In this document: positions 1 through 6,813 of the stretch, piece by piece
Position numbering within the stretch: position 1 is the first letter of the stretch
How the letters are laid out: each line of letters opens with the position of its first letter
Source of the DNA: Planctomycetaceae bacterium
GTDB lineage: Bacteria > Planctomycetota > Planctomycetia > Planctomycetales > Planctomycetaceae
Length of the DNA stretch: 9,163 bases
Direction: 5' to 3'
Assembly (NCBI GenBank): GCA_947463775.1
Contig: CANHVD010000201.1
Span: 1-9,163 of the forward strand
Notes under the pieces: generated by a model
Seen by the model: the letters and a program-made list of their open reading frames with translations, nothing else
The model's database searches: none
What the model was told of the DNA's origin: nothing
Translations under genes and position numbers: made by a program

Positions 1-1117
1 GATGAAGAACTCTACTCCTGTCTGAATTCTGATCAATCATCGCAGGATGGTGCCGATCACTTTCGATACAGATTCGCATCTGTTTGTTGACGCCCAGTGC
101 GGATCTTAAGAAGCAATCGCAGTCCTCGGTTTCGCGAGTCTCATCAACTCACAAACCAAGAGGAATCGATCGATCGCATGACTTACGGGGAAGCTAACGC
201 AACTGATGGAATCGCGTATTTCAGCCCGACTGCACTGCCGCGAAACGATCGAGAGTTCTGGCTGCCGCACACAGCGACCGCACTTTTCAGGACCTGCAAA
301 CTCTTGCCTTAGCTGCGTGCACGTCACTCCATAATAGACCTGAATCACTGCAAGCAGAGAGATTTGGAAGTCTGGCAATCTGCGTGGGTCAATTCAAGAA
401 GCGTCTCCTGGGGGCTATCGCTGGTCAATCCGGTGCAAACCGTTCAGGCAAGACTGCCAAGGTCGGTAGCAGCATCTCTCACCATACAGCGGCGTTTCAC
501 TTTAAGAATTCAATCCTACGGATTATTTGTGCAGGACAGTCACTGCAATTGATGTAGAAACTTAACCGGGAACACATGATCAGCAAAGAAAAATCGCCAT
601 CGGTATGCGTTTTGCCCTGATTCGAAGCGGTAATGAAAAGACTGAGGACATTCTCTGGCTTTTTGGATTGGGGACAGATTCGCTGCGGAGCATTTAAGAG
701 TACCAGAAACTGCAGAGGATCGCCCCGAGCGTGTTCCCTGCAGCAGAACCGTGTGTTGTTTGATGAAGAATCATTCCTGAATTTTCGGGAGCTAAAGTCA
801 TCATGCGAAAGTGCTGGCAGGTTCATCAGGGGTTGTTTTGGCTGTCATTAAGAATTCATCAGAATTCCGAGGCTGAGAGAGATTTGTGCAGAGCTTTCGT
901 TGCTGATCATCATCAGTCGGAGGCGAGTCGATTTGATCGATTACGATCCATGAAATTCCAGAGCATTCCGTCACTACGAAACCCGGAGCCTTGAAGCAAG
1001 AATTTTCCAGAATGCCCAACGAAACCGGGACTGGCTCCCCCCAACACTTCAGAAATGTTCGAGGAAAGAACTTGCGAGGTCGCTGCGCCAATTCGTTAGA
1101 CCCTTCTGGTTGACTCG

Positions 1118-1179
1118 GCAGCATGGGGGGCATGGCTGCACGTATGAAATGCCAGCCGGATAGTGTCGACAACTCCGGC
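1118..1179 (+). other. Two tandem stem-loops in the presumed leader of the NirB-like gene
   Basis: The first hairpin pairs GCAGC (1118-1122) with GCTGC (1135-1139) and, after a single bulged G at 1134, ATG (1123-1125) with CAT (1131-1133), leaving a loop of five G. The second pairs GCCGGA (1155-1160) with TCCGGC (1174-1179); TG/CA closes a TCGA tetraloop inside it. They are 15 nt apart and end about 140 nt before the ATG at 1321. Paired hairpins ahead of nitrate or nitrite assimilation genes can be ANTAR-protein antiterminator targets, but those need hexanucleotide loops with conserved A and G, which are not seen here. They may be RNA structures, DNA-level dyads, or chance. Confidence 0.35.
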
Positions 1180-1274
1180 GTGAGAATGTGGGCACAAGAA
1201 AATTTGATGTGCATGATTTGGATAAGTTTTCGTGATGAACCGGGGCGTGTGCTGTTAAATCTTTTGTTTCGATA

Positions 1275-1291
1275 AGGCTGACTGTCAGCCT
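1275..1291. promoter_or_regulatory. Perfect 17-nt dyad, candidate operator or attenuator stem
   Basis: AGGCTGAC (1275-1282), one central T (1283) and GTCAGCCT (1284-1291) form a perfect inverted repeat ending 29 nt before the ATG at 1321. Its place just upstream of the gene and its 8-bp arms suit an operator for a dimeric regulator. In RNA it could fold into a 6-7 bp stem, and a run of five T follows at 1298-1302; the 6-nt gap before that run makes it a poor intrinsic terminator. Which protein, if any, binds it cannot be told. Confidence 0.4.
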
Positions 1292-1320
1292 GCTGAATTT
1301 TTCCAGAGGGTAATCGGCCG

Positions 1321-2661
1321 ATGAGTTTCGCAGAACAACAAACCATTGTCGTGATCGGCAGCGGAATGGTGGGTCTGCGGTTTTGTGAGCAGTTGACGGC
1401 GTTCGATGAGCGGCGACGCTATAAGCTTGTCGTCTTCTGTGAGGAAGCCAGATCTGCCTACGACAGAGTAGGACTCTTCAGCTTCACTGCTCAACGGGAT
1501 GCCGAGAAGTTATTACTGGCAAGACGAGATTGGTACGAAGCAGTTGGAATCACGCTGCACCTTGCGGATCGTGCAATCCATATTGACCGGGATCGTCATG
1601 TTGTGCGGTCGATGAAAGGTGTCAACGTTGAGTACGATCTGCTGATCCTCGCCATGGGGGCTTATCCTCGGGTACCGTCAGTGCATGGTATTCAGAAGCA
1701 GGGCGTATTTGTTTATCGTACCGCTGATGACCTTGAACATATCGTAACCTCTGCAAGGAAAGCTCGGACCTGTGCAGTTCTAGGCGGCGGACTTTCAGCA
1801 TTAGAAGTTGCTGGCGCGGTGTCTGAACTGGGGTTGCTGACTCATATTGTTCAGCCAGAAAATCAACTGTTGTCAGCTCATCTTGATCGGGCTGGCTCAC
1901 AAACTCTGCTTCGGAGAATTCGTGATCTCGGCGTCAACGTCCATTTGTCAAAGACACTGACGGAGGTACGAGGTGAAAGCCACATTCAAGGAATCGTGTT
2001 TGATGACGGCACAACGCTCGATTGCGATATGTTGATCATTTCGGATGGAATTCGTTCACGAGATGAACTGGCTCGCCAGGCAGGAATTACTGTTGGTGAG
2101 CAAGGTGGTATTGAGGTCAATGACCGCTTGCAGACCAGTGATTCACGAATCTTTGCCATTGGTGAATGTGCTTTGCATTCGGGAACAAAGTTCGGAGTCA
2201 CAGCGCCTGGTTATGCCATGGCAGAGACCGTGGCTGCGAACTTTTGTGGAGACAGTCGCCCATTTGAATATGGCGACTTATCGATAAGGTTAAGGCTCCT
2301 CGGAGTTGATGTTGCGTGTTTCGGTCAGTGGAAAACCGAGACTGAGAATGTCGCAGTCTTGTCTGAGGAAGATGCCTTTGCTGGAGTTTACCGAAAGCTG
2401 TTATTCACAATGGATGGGAAACAGCTACTTGGTGGAATCCTTGTCGGCGATGCTTCTGACGCTACGACTCTGGCAGCTCTGGCAAAAACCGGAACTGTTT
2501 TGCCCTGTCATCCACAGGACCTGATGTTGAGAAGGTGTTCAGAATCGGGTGAATCAAGCAGTGCTGAAGTGAGGGCTCACAATTCCGTCCGGGTTGGCCC
2601 GCCGAACTTTCATCGCAATGGCCCTGCATCGACCTATGTGCGGACGAACACTGATCCGTAA
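1321..2661 (+). CDS. Stand-alone NirB-type FAD/NAD(P)H oxidoreductase
   Basis: This 446-residue cytoplasmic flavoprotein aligns by eye with about the first 400 residues of nitrite reductase large subunit NirB, the module that passes electrons from NAD(P)H to FAD. Seen: FAD Rossmann motif GSGMVG (13-18); the NirB signature VFCEEARSAYDRV (38-50), where E. coli has VFCEEPRIAYDRV; AMGAYPRVPSVHG (111-123); pyridine-nucleotide motif GGGLSA (155-160); QTSDSRIFAIGECA (271-284), the second FAD motif; LLGVD (326-330); and LLGGILVGDASD (369-380). NirB normally continues into a BFD-like [2Fe-2S] domain and siroheme/[4Fe-4S] domains, totalling about 850 residues. Here the match stops near LPCHPQDLML (394-403), a 43-residue unrecognised tail follows, and neither alternative frame restores the missing part. 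It may therefore feed electrons to a separate partner, as NasB/NasC-type subunits do for nitrate reductase NasA; no partner lies in the window. AGAGGG at 1305-1310 is a reasonable ribosome site for this ATG. The gene is convergent with the sigma54 regulator. Confidence 0.85.
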   Translation: MSFAEQQTIVVIGSGMVGLRFCEQLTAFDERRRYKLVVFCEEARSAYDRVGLFSFTAQRDAEKLLLARRDWYEAVGITLHLADRAIHIDRDRHVVRSMKGVNVEYDLLILAMGAYPRVPSVHGIQKQGVFVYRTADDLEHIVTSARKARTCAVLGGGLSALEVAGAVSELGLLTHIVQPENQLLSAHLDRAGSQTLLRRIRDLGVNVHLSKTLTEVRGESHIQGIVFDDGTTLDCDMLIISDGIRSRDELARQAGITVGEQGGIEVNDRLQTSDSRIFAIGECALHSGTKFGVTAPGYAMAETVAANFCGDSRPFEYGDLSIRLRLLGVDVACFGQWKTETENVAVLSEEDAFAGVYRKLLFTMDGKQLLGGILVGDASDATTLAALAKTGTVLPCHPQDLMLRRCSESGESSSAEVRAHNSVRVGPPNFHRNGPASTYVRTNTDP

Positions 2662-2806
2662 CACTGCAATGTTATGGTGCAATGAACTCATGGTACGCTT
2701 CAATGCTTCAGCAATCCCCCTGCTCTGTCACTAATGCAAAGCTGACCGTTGCAGGATCTATGAACGGCTGATATTTCATTGCGAGAGTTGAGGAACTGTT
2801 ATTCAC

Positions 2807-2842
2807 CTGGAGTCGCAGCGCGCGAAGCCCTGCTGCTTCCAG
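2807..2842 (-). terminator. Stem-loop between convergent genes, possible terminator
   Basis: In the 199-nt gap between the two converging stop codons, CTGGA (2807-2811) pairs with TCCAG (2838-2842), and inside it GCAGC (2815-2819) pairs with GCTGC (2832-2836), separated by a small internal loop. The structure starts 18 nt after the regulator's stop codon. No T-tract follows on either strand, so it is not a classical intrinsic terminator. It could still end transcription with Rho or protect the 3' end of the mRNA. A weaker CCGTT/AACGG hairpin (2746-2750 with 2763-2767), followed by an AT-rich stretch, is the only comparable candidate for the plus-strand gene. Confidence 0.35.
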
Positions 2843-2860
2843 CAACAGGAATCAGGGATT

Positions 2861-4273
2861 TCACTTCGGCGTCTCCTCGACTCGTTTGAGCTTGTCCCTG
2901 AGGGTTTCGCGATGAATCCCCAGGATTCTGGCAGCCTCACCGCGTTGTCCGCTGGAGTGTTCAAGCGTGGTTGAAAGAAGCGTCGGCTCTGTTGCCTTCA
3001 GAAAACGATTATACAGGTCATCCACGGTCGCGGACGGGTTGCTCAACTGTGCCGTGGTCCATGCGTGGATTGCAGAGTTGAGCTGAGTAACTGGATCTAG
3101 AGATGTTTCCACTGACGCAGTCGTCAGCAGCGACGTTGGATCAGAGAGATGCTGAGGCAGGATCGTATCCCCTCGACAAACAACGCTGGCAGACTCCACA
3201 ACGTTGCGAAGTTCCCGAACGTTCCCATGCCAAGGTCGTGTCATTAGCTCACGGAGTGCTGCGTCTGACATCTGCAGGATGCGTCCTCCGCGAGGACAGT
3301 TCGCCAGAAATCTCTGTGTAAGTGCAGGGAGGTCTTCCAGACGTTCTCGAAGCGGCGGAACTTCGATTCGGAAGACGTTCAGACGAAAGAACAGGTCGCT
3401 TCGGAATTCCCCTGAGGAGACTCTTTGCTCCAAAGATCGATGAGTGGCAGCAACCAGCCGGAATGACGCTATTCGACAATCGTTGCTTCCCACCGGGCGC
3501 AGTTCTCCGGTCTCAAGGACGCGTAGAAGTTTGGCCTGCAGATTCAGGGAGACGTCACCAATTTCATCAATAAACGCGGTGCCACCGTTTGCGAGTTCCA
3601 GTAGCCCGTTGCGATCTTTGTCGGCCCCGGTGAACGCGGCACGGGAGTGGCCAAAGAGTTCGCTTTCAATGACGGTTTCGCTTAGCGCCGGAATACAGAT
3701 CGGGACGAAACCACCCTTGCGATGACTGTGCTGATGGATGGCTCGGGCCACAAGATCTTTTCCGGTCCCGCTTTCTCCCGTTATCAGCACCGGGACATCT
3801 CGCTCAGCGACCAGAGCGATACGGCGGAAGACCTCCTGCATCTTCGGAGAACTACCAACAATCAACGCATCATCCAATTCTGCGGCAGCAGTGGCGGCAG
3901 AGCATGACTTCGGAGGTGTTGAAACGGCCTGTTGAACGACGGCGACTGCTTTGTCCAGATCAATCGGTTTTGTCAGGTAATCGAAAGCACCTCCATCGAT
4001 TGCATCAACGGCGATCCTGAGGCTTCCGAAGGCCGTCATGATGATGACAGGGACTGTGACTGACCTGTCGCGCAGGAGCCTCAGGGCCTTGAGACCATCC
4101 ATTCCCGGAAGCCGCACATCCATCACAATAACATCGGGAACATTGTGAGCGGCGATTACCAGGGCTTGTTCGGCCGTACCCGCGACATCCACAGAGAAAC
4201 CCTCATCAGTCAGGCATTCTCGCAGGGCCCAACAGATAGATGGTTCATCATCGACAATCAGAACATGAGGCAT
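2861..4273 (-). CDS. NtrC-family sigma54-dependent response regulator
   Basis: A 470-residue transcription activator expected to use sigma54 RNA polymerase. Domains: receiver 1-120 with the acidic pair D8/D9, phosphoacceptor D52 (MDVRLPGMDG), T80 and K102 (KP); AAA+ ATPase about 137-375 with Walker A GESGTGKD (166-173), sigma54-contact loop AAFTGA (212-217), Walker B GGTAFIDE (230-237), arginine-finger segment FRSDLFFRLNV (290-300) and sensor II WHGNVREL (348-355); Fis-type helix-turn-helix about 444-463 (RGEAARILGIHRETLRDKL). The region from about 400 to the end resembles NtrC/GlnG more than AtoC or ZraR. The frame is open to 4339, but I chose the ATG at 4273: it starts exactly at the receiver's first strand (MPHVLIVDDE) and leaves 19 nt to the kinase stop instead of a 47-nt overlap. 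It is presumably phosphorylated by that kinase. One oddity is that the first Gly of the canonical GAFTGA loop is Ala. Targets are unknown. Confidence 0.93.
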   Translation of the reverse strand: MPHVLIVDDEPSICWALRECLTDEGFSVDVAGTAEQALVIAAHNVPDVIVMDVRLPGMDGLKALRLLRDRSVTVPVIIMTAFGSLRIAVDAIDGGAFDYLTKPIDLDKAVAVVQQAVSTPPKSCSAATAAAELDDALIVGSSPKMQEVFRRIALVAERDVPVLITGESGTGKDLVARAIHQHSHRKGGFVPICIPALSETVIESELFGHSRAAFTGADKDRNGLLELANGGTAFIDEIGDVSLNLQAKLLRVLETGELRPVGSNDCRIASFRLVAATHRSLEQRVSSGEFRSDLFFRLNVFRIEVPPLRERLEDLPALTQRFLANCPRGGRILQMSDAALRELMTRPWHGNVRELRNVVESASVVCRGDTILPQHLSDPTSLLTTASVETSLDPVTQLNSAIHAWTTAQLSNPSATVDDLYNRFLKATEPTLLSTTLEHSSGQRGEAARILGIHRETLRDKLKRVEETPK

Positions 4274-4292
4274 TTTGATGGACTTCAGGAAA

Positions 4293-5660
4293 TCAGCGTA
4301 TGCGGCGAATCTGAAAACGAAATCGAGTCCAGCTCTCAACCCGTTCGCACGTTAATCTTCCATCTGCGGATTCGGCAACCTGTGCAGCCAACGTCAAACC
4401 CAAACCAATCCCCTCTGGTTTTCCTGTCACAAATGGTTCAAAGATTCGCCCTTTGACATCGTCGGCAATTCCAGGACCGTTATCAAGGACATCAACCAGA
4501 ATACTATCTTCTATCAAGCTAACAACGACACGAACCTGACCACTGGGGCGACAGGCTTCAAGAGCATTCTGAATCAGGTTCAGCAATGCAGACTGTATCT
4601 GTTCGGCATCCGCAACAGCCAATGAATTCGGGACGTGTTCCGCAGAAAACTCGATCTCCAGGCCAGTGGCTGAATGCCGGAATTGTGGTTCAAGCAGATC
4701 ACGAATTGTTTCCAGAATCTGATCAATTTGCCCCGGAAGAGGTTCCTGCTGGACATCTCGCGTAAGGCTTAGCAGGCCGCGAATCTGATTCTCAGTCAGG
4801 CTTAATTGACGATTTGCCACCAGCAGACTTTCCACATCACTGTTCGGAGATCGTCTCATTTGCAGTTGAATAGCCATACGAGCCCCGGTGATCGAATTTC
4901 TTAGCTGGTGAGCAAGTCCGCCTGCGACCTGCGTAATCAGAGTTGTGCGCTCTGACATTCGGATAAGCTGTGTGGCTCGCTGGAGATCGACAGCCATCCG
5001 ATTGATGGAAAGTGCCAGGCTGGTGAGTTCATCATTGCCTGAGACTGGCAACAGATTCTCAAACTCCATCGTTGCAAGTTTACCAACATGCCGTTGCATA
5101 CGATCAAGTCGAGCCCCCAGCTTTGCTGCGATCATATAGGAAAGCCCAACCATCGCCAGAAGAGTACCGCCTCCGATCAGGAGTGGCGGAAAGACGACTT
5201 CATTGCGAATTGCCTGCCATTCACTTTCAGGGATGAGGACCAATAACTCCTTCAGATCAGGGGACCGCTGAGCTTGAACACTGCCGATAAGCCACATCTC
5301 ACCAGCAACTGAAACTGGTTGAAATTCACTAAGCCGGCCAAGATCAGGCACGGTCGCTCGTGGTGTTGAGAGGATCGACAACGCGCGAGTTTCGTGAAGC
5401 GTTGAGGCAGTCAGGATCCCGTTGGCGTCAGTCGCAATAAAGTCTGCCCCGGACAGCCCCTTCATCTGTTCGAGGACTGAGCTTTGGACCGGAAATCGAG
5501 ATTCACTGAGCGTCCTCACAACCTGATCGAGACGTGCAATGGATTCACGTTCTGCCCGTTGCGCAGCAGTCCATGATGCGTTGAACGAGATGATCATGAT
5601 AACAACGCCCTGCAACAGGGCGAAAGGCATCAGTATCTGGTTGCGAATGGGCCAGCGCAT
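4293..5660 (-). CDS. Membrane sensor histidine kinase, partner of the NtrC-like regulator
   Basis: Predicted 455-residue inner-membrane kinase. In order: transmembrane helix about 9-28 (MPFALLQGVVIMIISF); extracytoplasmic sensor region about 30-155, of no family I recognise; second helix about 157-178 (FPPLLIGGGTLLAMVG); HAMP linker about 178-231; dimerisation helix with phosphoacceptor H251 in LAHQLRNSITGA; then an ATPase domain with N box NLIQNALEA (361-369), G1 box DNGPGIA (393-399), F box IFEPFVTGK (406-414) and G2 box GIGLGL (417-422). The frame is open to an ATG at 5732. I prefer the ATG at 5660 because it puts MRWPIRNQI directly before the first helix; the 24 extra residues look unstructured. 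Neither start has a clear ribosome site. The H box has Gln and Ser where most kinases have Glu and Pro (HExRNP). A membrane sensor sets it apart from soluble NtrB, so the signal is probably extracytoplasmic. Confidence 0.9.
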   Translation of the reverse strand: MRWPIRNQILMPFALLQGVVIMIISFNASWTAAQRAERESIARLDQVVRTLSESRFPVQSSVLEQMKGLSGADFIATDANGILTASTLHETRALSILSTPRATVPDLGRLSEFQPVSVAGEMWLIGSVQAQRSPDLKELLVLIPESEWQAIRNEVVFPPLLIGGGTLLAMVGLSYMIAAKLGARLDRMQRHVGKLATMEFENLLPVSGNDELTSLALSINRMAVDLQRATQLIRMSERTTLITQVAGGLAHQLRNSITGARMAIQLQMRRSPNSDVESLLVANRQLSLTENQIRGLLSLTRDVQQEPLPGQIDQILETIRDLLEPQFRHSATGLEIEFSAEHVPNSLAVADAEQIQSALLNLIQNALEACRPSGQVRVVVSLIEDSILVDVLDNGPGIADDVKGRIFEPFVTGKPEGIGLGLTLAAQVAESADGRLTCERVESWTRFRFQIRRIR

Positions 5661-5994
5661 AGGCTGTTCGAAGGCAGAGTAAACCGTGTCCGGACCGGAA
5701 TAGAGATTACAAAATGACAGGCAAGCAGCCATGTGTCACGCGAAGGTTACCCGATTCTTTGGATTTATACTCAGGCGGTGAACAAGAGTCTGCAGGGCTC
5801 ATTCAAAGAAATCGCGAATGTGCTGAGTCTTGGCAGCAGGCTTCAATCTGAGTGCAACAGAGAGCCAGAAACGAACTTCGAATCGATCCTGTTTGTTGCA
5901 GCCTCATTTTCCCCTGACTATCCGACCAGTCTGTTTCTCTGAAGGAATCGAAAAGAACCCTCGCCGGAAGTTGAGCATCAGGAGCCCACAAACA
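5661..5994 (-). promoter_or_regulatory. Non-coding region upstream of the kinase-regulator operon
   Basis: About 330 bases separate the end of the PilZ-like gene from the preferred kinase start; the first 72 would be coding if the 5732 start were used. No convincing other gene is present; the short frames here overlap and lack motifs. This is the likely place for the operon promoter. A -10-like hexamer TATAAA reads on the minus strand at 5769-5764, but no good -35 lies 16-18 nt upstream of it. A sigma54-like pair, TGGC and TTGCA on the minus strand (5868-5852), is one base too closely spaced. Confidence 0.3.
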
Positions 5995-6498
5995 TCAACC
6001 ATTCCAGCCTGCTGCAACGGTGGCGTTCACTTCTTCGTGAATACAGTCGCGGAAGACTGAGACATCGCGATACTCAAGTTCGATCAGCCTCAGAAGCTTC
6101 AGTCCGGAGAGATGCCATCCGCCTGGAATCCTTGAATTGTGACATTTTTCACATTCAAAGAATCGCCAGACACCCTCTTTATCGGGGAGAGCGATTACAA
6201 AGTTCTTCAGCTCGATTGGAGTAAAAGTCAATACGCCAACCCCAGCGCGGCGCATGTCGTAGGTCACGGCCGACGAAACTGCGGTAAAGTCCAGAATTTG
6301 TGGGCGATCAGCTTCGAACGGGATAATCCAGCAGCCAAGTGCCAATTGTCTTGATTCACTGCGTCGCCGGCTCTGGGTGATCTCATTGCGATATGCAATA
6401 CCATCCATCTCATACTGAGATAACAGCCGTGCGAGTGCCACTGATGCCTTCTTCTGAGCATCCTCAGGCCGAAAGAAGTTAGTGATGCGCTCGAACAT
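5995..6498 (-). CDS. Small PilZ-like domain protein
   Basis: A 167-residue soluble protein without signal peptide or membrane segment. Residues 44-50 (RRRSESR) supply the RxxxR element of PilZ domains. TYDMRRAGVGVLT (79-91) sits where the second c-di-GMP motif, [DN]xSxxG, is expected, and the segment ending NSRIPGGWHLSGLKL (121-135) matches the closing beta strands of PilZ proteins common in planctomycetes. Residues 1-40 form a probable helical N-terminal extension (PEDAQKKASVALARLL). The Ser of DxSxxG is Arg (R83), so c-di-GMP binding is doubtful. A CxxC pair (C116, C119) lies in the third conserved segment. Isolated: 315 nt after sthA and over 330 nt before the kinase, so probably its own transcription unit. 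No clear ribosome site precedes the ATG. The PilZ assignment is by motif only; otherwise it is a hypothetical protein. Confidence 0.7.
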   Translation of the reverse strand: MFERITNFFRPEDAQKKASVALARLLSQYEMDGIAYRNEITQSRRRSESRQLALGCWIIPFEADRPQILDFTAVSSAVTYDMRRAGVGVLTFTPIELKNFVIALPDKEGVWRFFECEKCHNSRIPGGWHLSGLKLLRLIELEYRDVSVFRDCIHEEVNATVAAGWNG

Positions 6499-6813
6499 AA
6501 ATTACGACTCGATATATGAGATCAGCCTGTCACACCGCTGTAGACATCTTCCCCGAGGGGACCCGTACACCAATTAACCAAGGGTAGAGTGTTATTTTCC
6601 GCTACAACTCTTTGAACTATTGATCGCCTTTGGGATGGTTCCTGTGGAATTTTTTCAACAAGTCCTCGTTCGATGCAGACGCCGAATCGGTTGTTCCGAA
6701 TCGGAAGGTTCTATTGATGAAAATAGGTAGGGATTCCCGAACACGCTCGCTATTTGCCATGGAAAGTGGCGCATTGTGGCAACCAGGGTTGTTCAGCATC
6801 GACGAGTTCAATT
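6499..6813. other. Intergenic region between sthA and the PilZ-like gene
   Basis: No supported gene. A 64-codon minus-strand frame (6811-6617) begins 2 nt after the sthA stop, but its Asn/Ser/Arg-rich translation shows no motif or secondary-structure pattern, so I do not call it. Two short dyads stand out. CAACC-AG-GGTTG (6780-6791), about 22 nt past the sthA stop, is too short and lacks the T-run of an intrinsic terminator. TCCCC-GA-GGGGA (6550-6561), some 50 nt upstream of the PilZ-like ATG, could be an operator. No good -35/-10 pair could be placed. Confidence 0.45.

Larger units (their letters stand above)
1..1320. other. Gene-free region, 1.3 kb, upstream of the NirB-like gene
   Basis: No reading frame here gives a protein with recognisable motifs. 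The open frames on either strand are short, overlap each other in conflicting frames and translate into compositions typical of non-coding DNA (many Arg, Ser, Cys and His, no hydrophobic periodicity). The longest, 181 codons on the minus strand (801-1346), overlaps the start of the plus-strand flavoprotein gene and looks accidental. I found no tRNA-like cloverleaf, IS end or CRISPR-type repeat. Small structures that can be seen are a 6-bp inverted repeat with a 4-nt loop at 68-83, two AGAATTC direct repeats 10 bp apart (851-857 and 861-867), and a cluster of stem-loops from 1118 onward, listed separately. A decayed gene cannot be excluded by eye. Confidence 0.6.

Noticed and set aside
68..83. 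ACAGAT/ATCTGT hairpin with TCGC loop followed by TTGTTG, terminator-like
   Set aside because: The stem is only 6 bp and AT-rich, the T-tract is interrupted, and no gene is seen upstream within the window.
851..867. Two AGAATTC direct repeats 10 bp apart as a CRISPR-like or regulator-binding array
   Set aside because: There are only two 7-bp copies and no gene promoter close by; most likely chance.
1126..1140. GG-N10-GC spacing resembling a sigma54 promoter upstream of the NirB-like gene
   Set aside because: The spacing fits only because of a G-run; the -24 element lacks the CAC of the consensus and the -12 is CTGCA, so the match is weak.
801..1346. 181-codon minus-strand frame overlapping the start of the NirB-like gene
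   Set aside because: Composition is Ser/Pro/Arg/Cys-rich without any motif, it overlaps the well-supported flavoprotein start, and no ribosome site is evident.
2533..2661. Frameshift hiding the BFD-like domain of NirB after residue 404
   Set aside because: Both alternative plus-strand frames hit stops within a few codons and none shows the CxC...CxxC cysteine pattern of that domain.
6617..6811. 64-codon minus-strand frame starting 2 nt after the sthA stop
   Set aside because: The position is suggestive of an operon, but the protein shows no motif or structure pattern and the length is expected by chance.
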